In this document: one piece after another, positions 38,365-47,066 of the stretch | Numbering within the stretch: position 1 is the stretch's first letter | How the letters are laid out: the number at the start of each line of letters is the position of its first letter | Assembly: GCA_019359155.1 (NCBI GenBank) | Contig: JAHHHV010000066.1 | Location: 62,001-126,000 of the forward strand | Length of the DNA stretch: 64,000 bases | DNA from: Pegethrix bostrychoides GSE-TBD4-15B | GTDB taxonomy: Bacteria; Cyanobacteriota; Cyanobacteriia; Elainellales; Elainellaceae | Reading direction: 5' to 3' | The notes under the pieces: generated by a model | What the model was told of the DNA's origin: nothing | Seen by the model: only the letters and a program-made list of their open reading frames with translations | Database searches by the model: none | Made by a program: the position numbers and the translations under genes

Positions 38365-38808
38365 ATGCCCTCTATTCAGCCGCCCCCTCCCACCAACGAC
38401 ACCACCGAACTCGCCCGCGAGCGCAACCGAGCTGCGGCGGAACGGACGCTGCTGAGCTGGATCCAAAACTGCCTGTCGCTGATTGGCATCGGTATCGCGC
38501 TCGATCAAATTCTGACAGCCGTAAACCGAGGTTTCCCACAAAATAATCCGCTCGTCAACCTGAGGTTGGCTCACGCAATTAGCCTCAGCTTAATCGGGCT
38601 GGGGGGGCTGCTGCTGCTGCTGGCGGTTGTAATTTATCGGCAGCAAACGCGCTGGCTTGACCCGACTCGTGCTCTAGCTCGTGACCTGGCTCGTGACCTA
38701 ACTCGTGACCCGACTCGTGATGTCAGCCTCTGGTCTAGAAATGAGCTGAGCGCAGGCGCGGTAATTTTGCTGGGAATTGGGGCAATGGTGATCATCCTGC
38801 TGCTCTAG
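38365..38808 (+). CDS. DUF202 membrane protein, second of a pair, with RD-repeat insert
   Basis: The product is 147 residues. It has the same TELARERNRAAAERTLLSWI signature as the gene before it and three predicted membrane helices. Between helices 2 and 3 there is an extra charged segment, DPTRALARDLARDLTRDPTRD, encoded by 12-bp near-repeats (about 38660-38720). The first DUF202 protein has a shorter, different loop there. The repeat is probably a recent expansion in an inter-helix loop. It is in an operon with the first DUF202 gene. Confidence 0.9.
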   Translation: MPSIQPPPPTNDTTELARERNRAAAERTLLSWIQNCLSLIGIGIALDQILTAVNRGFPQNNPLVNLRLAHAISLSLIGLGGLLLLLAVVIYRQQTRWLDPTRALARDLARDLTRDPTRDVSLWSRNELSAGAVILLGIGAMVIILLL

Positions 38809-38820
38809 GGCTGGACAACG

Positions 38821-40260
38821 CTAAACCAAGCCCCGCAGCAGCGCTTGCAGCTTTAATTTCACTTCGGCGAATTCGCGTTCTGGGTCAGAGCCCGCCACGA
38901 TTCCAGCTCCGGCATACAGCCTTGCGTGATGGCCATCTAGCAAAGCAGAGCGAATTCCAACAATAAATTCAGCGTTGCCCTCAGCATCCAGCCAGCCCAG
39001 CGGCGCGGCATAGAGCGAGCGGTCAAACGGCTCGTAGCGCAGAATTTGCTCGCAGGCGGTTTGGCGCGGCATTCCGGCCACCGCAGGCGTGGGGTGCAGC
39101 GCGGCGACGAGTTGCATGGGGTGCAGATCTGGGGGCAACTGCGTTTGGATCGGCGTATGCAGATGCTGGATATTCGCTAGCTGCCGCAGGCTAGGGCGGC
39201 TGGCATAACTGGGATGCAGTCCCAACTCCAGCAGCTCCTGAGCAATAAACTCGACCACCAATCGATGCTCATGCTGCTCTTTGGCGTTCTGGAGCAGGCG
39301 TGAGGCTAGCCGACGATCTTCGCTCACCGTGCGTCCGCGTGAGGCCGAGCCAGCCAGCGCGTCGGTAATTAAATGGCGCTGGCGAATGCTGAGCAACCGT
39401 TCGGGGCTAGCTCCAATAAAGCTCTGACGACCATTGCTGACGGAAAACACGGCGCAGTCTGGGTGCAGCTGACGCAGATGATGCAGTGACTGACAGCCCT
39501 GAAACGGCAGCTCGGCATAGACATCAATGGCATGAGCCAAAACCAGCTTTTTGTAAGCGCGATTTTGAATGGAGGCTAAGGCCGAAATCACCCCTGTTTG
39601 AAAGGGATGATTATCAATAATTGTCCAGCGATTCAGCTGGCTCAGCTGTGATTCAACTAAATAGAAATGCTCGGCAGAGAGCCGCTGAATAGTTTGGATT
39701 TGCTGCCAAATTGTCTGGGTAATTTCGCTAATTTTAGCCACTGCATCAATGGGCCAATTAACCGTAACCCGCCCTGAATTTTGCTGACGAGCAATCTGCC
39801 AGCGCGGCAAAAATAGCGTAGCAGGCGCAAAGGGAGCAGCGCTGCCCGCCTGATCAAAAAAGCTGAAGCTGCTGAAAATGCAGGGGGCAGCCCAATTCTG
39901 ATCCCTGGTTTGCTCCCAGCTCTGGGCAGGCAGATTGAACAGCAGGCGGGCAAAGCAGTCTTGGGTGAAGCGCTGTGCCTCCACAAAGCGCTCAGCGCCA
40001 CTAATTTCGCTGGAGATGATTGGATCAAAAGCCGCAACTGCTGCGCCACCATCACGGTTTTCAAAATAAAAATGCACCTGTCCAGCCGCAAATCTGTGCA
40101 GCACCGTCAGCGGATCAATCGCCGCAGTTTCTAACGCAACGCTGGCAATCTTGGTCTGACCTGATAGAACAGCCTGTTCTTTACAGAACTCAAGAAATTG
40201 ATATAGTTTTTTACAATCTTGCGACGAGTTAAGCTGGCTAAAAGGTGATTGACAAAGCAT
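38821..40260 (-). CDS. menF: Isochorismate synthase
   Basis: The product is 479 residues of the chorismate-binding family. It converts chorismate to isochorismate, the entry step of phylloquinone synthesis in cyanobacteria. Landmarks are KKLVLAHAIDV, FIGASPERLLSIR, DALAGSASRGRT, HPTPAVAGMPRQ, GRSLYAAPLGW-like DRSLYAAPLGWLDAEGN and the C-terminal ARLYAGAGIVAGSDPEREF. The first about 190 residues are variable, as usual in this family. menA, another gene of the same pathway, lies 1.8 kb away on the opposite strand beyond a P450. Confidence 0.95.
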   Translation of the reverse strand: MLCQSPFSQLNSSQDCKKLYQFLEFCKEQAVLSGQTKIASVALETAAIDPLTVLHRFAAGQVHFYFENRDGGAAVAAFDPIISSEISGAERFVEAQRFTQDCFARLLFNLPAQSWEQTRDQNWAAPCIFSSFSFFDQAGSAAPFAPATLFLPRWQIARQQNSGRVTVNWPIDAVAKISEITQTIWQQIQTIQRLSAEHFYLVESQLSQLNRWTIIDNHPFQTGVISALASIQNRAYKKLVLAHAIDVYAELPFQGCQSLHHLRQLHPDCAVFSVSNGRQSFIGASPERLLSIRQRHLITDALAGSASRGRTVSEDRRLASRLLQNAKEQHEHRLVVEFIAQELLELGLHPSYASRPSLRQLANIQHLHTPIQTQLPPDLHPMQLVAALHPTPAVAGMPRQTACEQILRYEPFDRSLYAAPLGWLDAEGNAEFIVGIRSALLDGHHARLYAGAGIVAGSDPEREFAEVKLKLQALLRGLV

Positions 40261-40351
40261 TGAACTTTAAAAATTCCTGAACAGTTCAGCCGTTAGAGTT
40301 CAGATTCAAAATGCAGCCTGAACGCTGAAAATTAGCTATTCCTAACATACT

Positions 40352-41716
40352 TTAACCCGCCGATTTTGCTAAGCGACCTGTGGCTCTGCGCTGCCCCATG
40401 ACCCGCAGCTTCAGATCTCCTGGTGGCACAAAGGTAATGCCGCGACGAGCAGGGCGACTCAGGGGCGGCGGCGGCTGAGTCGGGCAAAACTCGTACTGCC
40501 GCAGCAGGCTGGCCAAAATCAGCTTCATCTCAAACAGCGCCAGCGCCATGCCGATACAGCTGCGACTGCCCCCGCCAAACGGCAGATATTCGTAGGGCGA
40601 CTTGGCCTCCAAAAAGCGCTCAGGCCGGAACTGCTGCGGATCGGGGTAAGCCTCTGGCCGTCGATGCGCCAGATAGATACAGGGAATCAGCACCGCGCCG
40701 GGATCAAACTCGTAGCCCGCCAGCGTCAGGGACTGCTTGACGCAGCGCGGTTGAGCAATTAGCGCTATCGGATAGATCCGCAGCGCTTCTTTGCAGACGG
40801 CGCTCAGGTAGGGCAACTGAGCCAGCGCCGCAGGACTCGGATCGGCGCTTTCTAGCTCAGCCTGAAGCCGCGCCAAAATTTCGGGATGGCGATGCAGCCA
40901 GTAAAACACCCAGCTCAGGCCGGAAGCAGTGGTTTCATGCCCCAGCAGCAGCAGCGTCATCAGCTGATCGCGCAGCTCTAGATCGCTCAACGGCTGTCCT
41001 GCTAAATCGCGAGCCGCCAGCAGCATCGCCAGAATATCTTCACCAGGGGGAGCAGCACGGCGCTCGCGAATTTCGGCATAGATCAGCGCATCGATCTCGG
41101 CTCGCAGCCGCAGAAAGCCGCCCCAAGGGCTCAGTCTCCCCAGATCTTGCTGCAAGGGCGGTAGGAAAAACTGCACCGAGTAGAGCGGCGAATTGATCCG
41201 CTCCAGCAGCCGATGCAGCAAGACCTTGAGCTGAAAATAGCGCTGACCGGGCTGGAGGCCAAACAGCACGCGCAAAATCACGTCCAGCGAAATTTCCAGC
41301 ATCTGTGCCTGCACTGAAATCGTCCTGCCAGTTGGCCAGCAGGTTTGCTGCGTCATTTGGCAAATCAGCTCGCCGCAGTTTCGCAGGCTCTCGCCGTGCA
41401 GCGCGGGCATCAAGAGCTGCCGCTGCCGCTGATGTTGCGCCCCGTCCTGCATAATCAGCGACTGGTCGCCTGTCAGCGGTCGAAATACATGGGTGACTTT
41501 GCCCAGCGCCAGCCGATCGGCCAAGGTCGTGAAAATTGCCTGAAGATCGTCGGGATGGCTGAAAAACACGACGGGTGGCGAGTCTGCCCCCAGCACTCTC
41601 AGCGTAAAGCAGTCGCCGTAGCGCTCAGCGCAGTCTGCTAAAAATCCGGTTGGGTTGGCGATGATTTGCAGCGTTTGCGCTAGCGGCGGCAGCGTTGAGC
41701 CAGCGGGAAGTTTCAT
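40352..41716 (-). CDS. Cytochrome P450 (CYP110-like)
   Basis: The product is 454 residues with no N-terminal membrane anchor. The oxygen-binding I-helix motif is LLLGHETTASG, the K-helix ExxR is KEALRIYP, PERF is present, and the heme-ligand loop is FGGGSRSCIGMALA. The N-terminal LPPLAQTLQIIANPTGFLAD and overall layout resemble the cyanobacterial CYP110 family, whose members hydroxylate fatty acids, alkanes or terpenoids. No terpene or hydrocarbon gene is adjacent. It lies 91 bases upstream of menF in the same direction, so a joint transcript is possible. Confidence 0.95.
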   Translation of the reverse strand: MKLPAGSTLPPLAQTLQIIANPTGFLADCAERYGDCFTLRVLGADSPPVVFFSHPDDLQAIFTTLADRLALGKVTHVFRPLTGDQSLIMQDGAQHQRQRQLLMPALHGESLRNCGELICQMTQQTCWPTGRTISVQAQMLEISLDVILRVLFGLQPGQRYFQLKVLLHRLLERINSPLYSVQFFLPPLQQDLGRLSPWGGFLRLRAEIDALIYAEIRERRAAPPGEDILAMLLAARDLAGQPLSDLELRDQLMTLLLLGHETTASGLSWVFYWLHRHPEILARLQAELESADPSPAALAQLPYLSAVCKEALRIYPIALIAQPRCVKQSLTLAGYEFDPGAVLIPCIYLAHRRPEAYPDPQQFRPERFLEAKSPYEYLPFGGGSRSCIGMALALFEMKLILASLLRQYEFCPTQPPPPLSRPARRGITFVPPGDLKLRVMGQRRATGRLAKSAG

Positions 41717-42028
41717 GCGGTGATGGATGCGGTGGGCAAGACAAGGGCAAAAATTCTGTTAAAGCCTTCGTATTGTAGACATAAGGGAGGCAGGGTCTGG
41801 GAAGGGTTGATTCATGATTCGTTACGGGCGACAGTCTGAGACGGGCGGCGGCTGGCCTTTATAATGAGGGCTGTGTGATCACGGGTGCGCCTATCTACGG
41901 GGACTCCTGCCCTACAGTGCTTTGCTCTACAGTGCCTTTGCCGATCTGCTCTCAAGACTTTTCGAGATTTTTTCGAGATTTTTTCGAGATTTCTCAGTGA
42001 CTTCAGCTAGAACCTCCAGCCGCCACTC
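41717..42028. promoter_or_regulatory. Divergent P450/menA control region
   Basis: About 310 bases between divergent genes, with no reading frame of note. On the plus strand CTGAGA at 41836-41841 and a perfect TATAAT at 41860-41865 are 18 bases apart. An 11-bp tandem repeat (TTCGAGATTTT, three copies, 41961-41992) lies close to the menA start. Confidence 0.5.
41836..41865 (+). promoter_or_regulatory. Candidate promoter for menA
   Basis: The -10 box TATAAT (41860-41865) is a perfect consensus; the -35 CTGAGA matches 4 of 6, with an 18-base spacer. The distance to the menA ATG is about 160 bases. Confidence 0.45.
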
Positions 42029-42991
42029 ATGACTACCAAAGTGACTCCAGCTGCAAACGCCGCCGCTGCCCAGCCCGCCGCCCAGACTGCTGATGCAGGC
42101 CGCAGGCCGCAGAACCTTTGGCTCGCCGCGCTAATGCCGCCCATGTACAGCGTCGCGGTTTTCCCGATTGCCCTCGGCAGCGCCATTGCCTTTGCCGAAA
42201 CGCAGCATCTGCGCTGGGGCATTTTCCTGACGTTTCTGCTCTCGGCAATTTTGATTTTGGCCTGGGAAAACCTCAGCAATGATGTGTTTGACGCAGAGAC
42301 TGGCATTGATGCCAACGAACCGACCTCGCTGGTCAACCTGACGGGCAACAAATCGCTGATTTTCTGGCTGGGCAATCTCTGCCTGGGGCTGGGGATTGCG
42401 GGCATTCTGGCGATTGCCTGGGGGCAGCAGGACTTCACCATTTTGGGCTTGATTTTGGGCTGCTGCGGCTTGGGCTACATCTATCACGGGCCGCCGTTCC
42501 GCCTAGGCTATCAGGGGCTGGGCGAAATTCTCTGCTTTTTGAGCTTTGGGCCGCTGGCTGTTTCTGCTGCCTACTACAGCCAGACTCAGGCTTGGTCCGC
42601 CGAGGCGTTAGCGGCTTCGCTGCTGCTGGGGGTGAGCACGAGTTTGATTCTGTTCTGCTCACATTTTCATCAGGTGGCGGACGATTTGGCTGCTGGCAAA
42701 CGCTCGCCTGTGGTGCGTCTGGGAACAAAGCGGGCGGCTCAGCTCTTGCCCTGGCTCTGCGGCGGGATGTTCGGCTTGGCAGGGCTGCTGGTTGTGCTCC
42801 AGGTTTTCCCGGTTTGGCTGCTGCTGGTTTTTATCAGCTTGCCTGCGGCGATTAACCTGTGCCGTCATGCCTTGACCTACCATGACCAGCCGGAGCGCGT
42901 CCGCAACTGCAAGTTTTTTGCGGTGGCGCTGCATTTCTGGAGCAGCGTTTTGCTCTGCCTGAGCTTTGCAATTGCTGGGGTTGTCTCATGA
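42029..42991 (+). CDS. menA: 2-carboxy-1,4-naphthoquinone phytyltransferase
   Basis: The product is 320 residues, a UbiA-superfamily membrane prenyltransferase. The first Asp-rich motif is ENLSNDVFDAETG and the second is HFHQVADDLAAGKRSP. About eight membrane helices follow the polar Ala/Pro-rich N-terminus. In cyanobacteria it attaches phytyl to the naphthoate ring in phylloquinone synthesis. Its stop overlaps the start of the GIY-YIG gene by four bases (ATGA). Confidence 0.96.
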   Translation: MTTKVTPAANAAAAQPAAQTADAGRRPQNLWLAALMPPMYSVAVFPIALGSAIAFAETQHLRWGIFLTFLLSAILILAWENLSNDVFDAETGIDANEPTSLVNLTGNKSLIFWLGNLCLGLGIAGILAIAWGQQDFTILGLILGCCGLGYIYHGPPFRLGYQGLGEILCFLSFGPLAVSAAYYSQTQAWSAEALAASLLLGVSTSLILFCSHFHQVADDLAAGKRSPVVRLGTKRAAQLLPWLCGGMFGLAGLLVVLQVFPVWLLLVFISLPAAINLCRHALTYHDQPERVRNCKFFAVALHFWSSVLLCLSFAIAGVVS

Positions 42992-43515
42992 GTGCCCCAA
43001 GCTTAGCGGAGCTGGAGTTTCTGCCCGTTCTGGATGCGGATGGGCTGATGCCGGATACCTTTGACGGCAAAGTTGGGGTCTACGCGATTTTTGATGCGGC
43101 CAAAATTTTGCAGTATGTGGGCTACTCGCGGGATGTCTCGCTCAGCCTGAAGCAGCATTTGGTGCGCCAGCCTCAAAGCTGCTACTGGTTTAAGGTGCAA
43201 ACCATCGACCGCCCTAGCCGCAGCATACTCGAAGCAACGCGCGATGCCTGGATTGGCGAAAACGGCGCGGTGCCGCTGGGGAATGCGGCGGCAGCTGATC
43301 TCTGGAATCAGCCGATTGACGCAAAGCCTCGGATGACTACCGCAGAACAAACGGCTTATGAGTCGAGCGATGAGCCGGGGAAAATTAAAGCTTTGAAGCA
43401 GGTTGCTCGCCGCATTGAGATTGAGGTGATGCAGGATCTTGAAGCGCGGGGCGTAAAGCTGCCGATTCGCTTTGATCCTAAAGCGAAGGAGTCGGGGCTG
43501 CTTAACTTGAAATAG
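42988..43515 (+). CDS. GIY-YIG nuclease family protein
   Basis: The product is 175 residues. The GIY-YIG core is GVYAIFDAAKILQYVGYSRD (about residues 31-50). The following region has DAWIGENG where the catalytic Glu is expected. The C-terminal half (residues about 110-175) is polar and shared by cyanobacterial homologues. It is translationally coupled to menA by an ATGA overlap, although no role in quinone synthesis is known. Nuclease activity is inferred from the fold. Confidence 0.85.
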   Translation: MSAPSLAELEFLPVLDADGLMPDTFDGKVGVYAIFDAAKILQYVGYSRDVSLSLKQHLVRQPQSCYWFKVQTIDRPSRSILEATRDAWIGENGAVPLGNAAAADLWNQPIDAKPRMTTAEQTAYESSDEPGKIKALKQVARRIEIEVMQDLEARGVKLPIRFDPKAKESGLLNLK

Positions 43516-43675
43516 GCTTGAAATAGAGCAGTGAAAGTAGAGCAGGTTCATCGCTTGACCACAATGCTGTGAGGATATCTCAAAGCTTTGTCCAGTGATC
43601 CAGATTCTTCCGATTCATAGGGGCAAGCTAGAGGTAAAGGGGACTGACCCCGATCACTCTAGCCATTGCATCCCT

Positions 43676-46105
43676 ATGCTAATTCCCTGCCAAAATCTAC
43701 AAAATCAGGTCAATGCACTCCTTCAGCTTCAGCAGCAGGAGCCGTTGCTGCGTGCCGCTGACAGTACCGCGATTCAAAATTCGCTGCGAAAGGCGATTGC
43801 GCCTACCTTTGAAATCGTGTTTGCTGGCGCGTTTAGTGCGGGTAAATCAATGCTAATCAACGCCCTGCTGGAGCGTGAGCTGCTCTACAGTGCCGAGGGT
43901 CACGCCACTGGCACTGAGTGTCAAATTGCCTATGCCGAACCTGACCAAGAGCGCGTTGTGCTCACCTTCATGAGCGAAGCCGAAATTCGCGAACAGGCGA
44001 CGCTGCTCTGCGGACGGCTGGGGCTGAGCGCCACGGTGAATATCAATCAGCCCGAAGTCATTGAGCTGCTTCAGCAAAAATGCCAGCAGATTATCGAAGC
44101 TGAGGGCGGCGAGAGCAAGTCAGATCTAGCTAAACAAGCCAGCGCTCTAAACTTTCTGCTTGCAGGCTTTATCGACAACCGCGAACATATCCATACGGTG
44201 AAGCAAAACACCTTTTCGATGGAGCGGTTTAACTTCAGCAACTTACAGGAAGCCGCAGGCTATGCGCGTCGGGGGGCAAACAGCGCCGTGCTGAAGCGTG
44301 TGGAATATTACTGTCATCACCCGCTGCTCCAGGATGGCAACATTTTGGTGGACACGCCGGGAATTGACGCGCCAGTCAAGAAAGACGCTGAACTCACCTA
44401 CGCCAAAATCGAGCATCCCGATACGTCAGCCGTGGTCTGCGTGCTCAAGCCCGCCTCGGCAGGCGATATGACCAGTGAAGAAACCGAGCTTTTAGAGAAA
44501 ACCAAAGGCAATCCCAGCATTCGTGATCGGGTGTTTTATGTCTTCAATCGCGTTGATGAAACCTGGTACAACGCTCAGCTGCGGCAGCGGCTAGAACGCC
44601 TGATTCAAGAGCAGTTCCGTGACTCTAGCCGGGTTTACAAAACCAGCGGTCTGCTGGGCTTTTACGGCAGTCAGATCCGTCAGGATCAGAGCGGTCAGTT
44701 TGGGCTGGCGGATCTGACCAGCAGCTCAGAGTCACCGCAGTTTGTGAATGAGTTTAATCGCTACTGCGCGAACTCCGGCAAGCTGCCCGCCGACCGCTTT
44801 CGGATTGATGTCAAAAGCTACGAGTCGCCAATCGAAAACTATCTGCGAATTTTGGGCGAAGCGGGCGATCCGCTGATTGAGCAGCTAATCCAAGATAGCG
44901 GCATCGAAACCTTCCGCAGCGCCATCACCCGCTACCTCACCGAAGAGAAACGCCCGCTGCTGCTGGCCAATCTGGCGGACGACTTGCAGCCGCTTTGCAT
45001 CAGCCTCAAGCAGAGCTACGTGGCCGCATGGCAGGAGCTCAGCAGCCAGCCGCAGGATATTGCGACGCTGAAAGAGCAGGAGCTGCGACAGCTTAGCAAA
45101 GAGCTCAAGCAGGTGGGCGATCAGTTCCGGCAGGATATTGAGCAGACGGTGAATCGAGCCGTGGCCAGCAATAGTAACAAAGTGCTGGAGGCTAGCTTTT
45201 TGAAGCTGAAAGCCCGTATGGTCAGCCGTCTGGATGAGCTGCTGAATACTTTCTCAGTAGGCGAAATTCACGAACGCGCTCAGGCAAGCCACAAGCGCCA
45301 TTCGGTGGTGCCCCTGCTGGCGATTCTGGCCGAAGCCTTTTACTATTTGGCAGATGGTCTGGAAGCCGTGTTGGTAGATGCCTCGCGGGAGCTAGTGGCC
45401 AATTTCTTTCAGCATCTGCGCGATCAGGTGCGGCAGCAGGACTATTACCGCCATCTCTATCGCCTGCTGGGGCATGACAGCGGTCTGGAGGTGCGGCTGA
45501 ATCAGCTGGAGCAGCAGGTTTGCAGTGCGTTGGTGAATGAAGCCTGCACCGAATGCGACCGCTATGTGCGCGAGCGGCCAGAGTTTTACACCGAAGGCTC
45601 TTGCTCGATGTGGCAATTGCGCCAAACTTTGCAGCAGGCTTGCCGGGGCTACGACTACCAAAACATGATCGAAGCAGAACCCGCCATCCGCCAGCTTCTA
45701 AAGCTCGACTTTGAGCAAAAGGTGAAGGAAACCGTGATGCGAACTTTCCGCCAAACAATCAACCAAACGCTAAACCTACATCTGCTTGAATCTGCCAGCG
45801 AACAGGCCGACCAGATTTTGCAGCAGTACGATCAGGCGCGGACTTATCTGGCGCAAATTCTGGACAAAGAAGCCGAGGAGAAAATTCGCGGCAATCGACA
45901 GAAGCAGTCTGAGCTGGAGCAAAAAATTGAGCTGTACAATCAGTCGACTTCTGGCATCAATGTCTGTCTGGAAACGATGCAGCTCGACCGTCAGAAGCTC
46001 CCGACAATTAGCAAAGAGGATCTGATGATTTTGCCTGTGGAAGCGGCAGTCATTGAGGCAGAAGTTGTTGAGGAGGAGGCTGAAATGCAGTTGGTTGAAG
46101 CGTAG
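43676..46105 (+). CDS. Bacterial dynamin-like GTPase
   Basis: The product is about 809 residues from the ATG at 43676; a GTG at 43595 adds an unusual 27-residue leader. The GTPase has the P-loop GAFSAGKSM (51-59), a switch segment GHATGTEC, G3 DTPGID (226-231) and G4 NRVDE (291-295). Long helical stalk regions follow (about 420-700). A hydrophobic stretch, HSVVPLLAILAEAFYYLAD, may form the membrane-contacting paddle. The C-terminal 60 residues are coiled-coil-like and acidic. Dynamin-like proteins remodel membranes and in other bacteria act in thylakoid maintenance, stress or phage tolerance. Only one copy is present here, not the side-by-side pair often seen. Confidence 0.93.
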   Translation: MLIPCQNLQNQVNALLQLQQQEPLLRAADSTAIQNSLRKAIAPTFEIVFAGAFSAGKSMLINALLERELLYSAEGHATGTECQIAYAEPDQERVVLTFMSEAEIREQATLLCGRLGLSATVNINQPEVIELLQQKCQQIIEAEGGESKSDLAKQASALNFLLAGFIDNREHIHTVKQNTFSMERFNFSNLQEAAGYARRGANSAVLKRVEYYCHHPLLQDGNILVDTPGIDAPVKKDAELTYAKIEHPDTSAVVCVLKPASAGDMTSEETELLEKTKGNPSIRDRVFYVFNRVDETWYNAQLRQRLERLIQEQFRDSSRVYKTSGLLGFYGSQIRQDQSGQFGLADLTSSSESPQFVNEFNRYCANSGKLPADRFRIDVKSYESPIENYLRILGEAGDPLIEQLIQDSGIETFRSAITRYLTEEKRPLLLANLADDLQPLCISLKQSYVAAWQELSSQPQDIATLKEQELRQLSKELKQVGDQFRQDIEQTVNRAVASNSNKVLEASFLKLKARMVSRLDELLNTFSVGEIHERAQASHKRHSVVPLLAILAEAFYYLADGLEAVLVDASRELVANFFQHLRDQVRQQDYYRHLYRLLGHDSGLEVRLNQLEQQVCSALVNEACTECDRYVRERPEFYTEGSCSMWQLRQTLQQACRGYDYQNMIEAEPAIRQLLKLDFEQKVKETVMRTFRQTINQTLNLHLLESASEQADQILQQYDQARTYLAQILDKEAEEKIRGNRQKQSELEQKIELYNQSTSGINVCLETMQLDRQKLPTISKEDLMILPVEAAVIEAEVVEEEAEMQLVEA

Positions 46106-46122
46106 GTTCTGCTCTCACTCCT

Positions 46123-46162
46123 AAAGTCTCCCTTATCTACATACTGTAGAGTGGGGGACTTT
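46123..46162. repeat. AAAGTC-type hairpin after the dynamin gene
   Basis: AAAGTCTCCC (46123-46132) pairs with GGGGGACTTT (46153-46162) with one T-G pair; an inner stem CTAC/GTAG closes a 5-base loop. There is no T-run. The arms match the G-rich palindromic repeats dispersed in cyanobacterial genomes. Confidence 0.7.
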
Positions 46163-46193
46163 GAGCAAGAAATAGAATTTTGAGGAGATCAAT

Positions 46194-46565
46194 TTGATTA
46201 TGGAAGAGAAATTTGAGCGGTTGAAGCATGAGACCGAGCATCAGGGAGTTGTTTTATCGTTAGAGCCTGCGACTTTTAAGGTAAAAGATTTCATTTCAAG
46301 AGTTAGAGCAGTTGTCAAAGGACAGCTTCTCAATCGGATTATTGAAGACTTAAAATCTCATCAGCAGGGCATTCTAGATCATCATCATCATGCTGCACTA
46401 CTGCAAGATGAAGGCATTCCCTGCGAAATTCTCTGTCCTGGAAAACCTGACTGGCAAAAAGGCAAAGTCCGAATTGCTGTGTATCTCGAATTTTGCCCCG
46501 ATGCACCTGAAGTCTCGGATGATTCGCTCGATGGAATTCGGCAGGCTATTACTCCTGAAGTCTAG
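46194..46565 (+). CDS. KGK domain protein
   Basis: The product is 123 residues. The C-terminal half carries PDWQKGKVRIAVYLEFCPD, the KGK family signature found mainly in cyanobacteria. The His-rich ILDHHHHAAL segment lies in the middle. A TTG at 46194 sits six bases after GGAG (46184-46187) and is the better-spaced start; the ATG at 46200 is the alternative. Function of the family is unknown. It is followed 10-20 bases later by an HNH nuclease gene. Confidence 0.85.
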   Translation: MIMEEKFERLKHETEHQGVVLSLEPATFKVKDFISRVRAVVKGQLLNRIIEDLKSHQQGILDHHHHAALLQDEGIPCEILCPGKPDWQKGKVRIAVYLEFCPDAPEVSDDSLDGIRQAITPEV

Positions 46566-46586
46566 TTAGATTTAGTGCCCAACATC

Positions 46587-46826
46587 ATGCCATCTCGACG
46601 TATCAAAATTCCGGCTACCGTGCGTGACTATGTATTCCAGCGCGATCAGTATCAATGCCAGAGCTGCGGTTCAGTGAACTTAAAAGATCTGTCGGTGGAT
46701 CACATTATGCCGCTGGCGAAAGGCGGAACTGACGACATCAGCAATCTGCAAACACTCTGTCGGAGCTGCAACTCTCGTAAACAGCACCATACAGATGAGC
46801 GATTTCAGCGGCGCTACCAGTCATAA
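46587..46826 (+). CDS. HNH endonuclease
   Basis: The product is about 79 residues from the ATG at 46587; a GTG at 46575 is possible. It is one compact HNH domain: [35 protein letters not shown] and [10 protein letters not shown], with zinc-binding CxxC pairs and the catalytic His in VDHI. It is the short stand-alone form with no fused DNA-binding or restriction domain. It lies behind the KGK gene. Its substrate is unknown. Confidence 0.9.
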   Translation: MPSRRIKIPATVRDYVFQRDQYQCQSCGSVNLKDLSVDHIMPLAKGGTDDISNLQTLCRSCNSRKQHHTDERFQRRYQS

Positions 46827-46893
46827 AGCAGAACTATGTTTGGGTCAAGCTTGGTTGAAGATGCAAGTAGGATGAACATACGGGTTTCTTAAC

Positions 46894-47066
46894 ATGATTA
46901 ACCTGGATTTCAGAACGCTGCGAGGAACATATGAGCAGGGCGGTAAACAAGGCATGATTCACATGGTGAGTGCTGGGGCTAGTCAAAATCGATTGGTGCT
47001 AGGACAAATTAAAGTGCATCAGAAATCACAGCGGTTCCAAAGCTATTCTCCGCTCACGATCTAGCA
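46894..47066 (+). pseudogene. ISAs1-family transposase fragment
   Basis: A 56-codon frame reads FRTLRGTYEQGGKQGMIHMV and continues ASQNRLVLGQIKVHQKS. This matches the internal DDE-domain part of ISAs1 (H-repeat) transposases (DGKTLR, MIHMVSA, LVLGQVKV). After KS the homology resumes in another frame (AVPKLFSAHDLA), so there is a frameshift. Both ends of the element are missing. The remnant runs into the 3' end of benE. Confidence 0.75.

Noticed and set aside
43003-43551. 182-codon frame antisense to the GIY-YIG gene
   Set aside because: The opposite frame has a clear GIY-YIG motif and ATGA coupling to menA; this one has no features.
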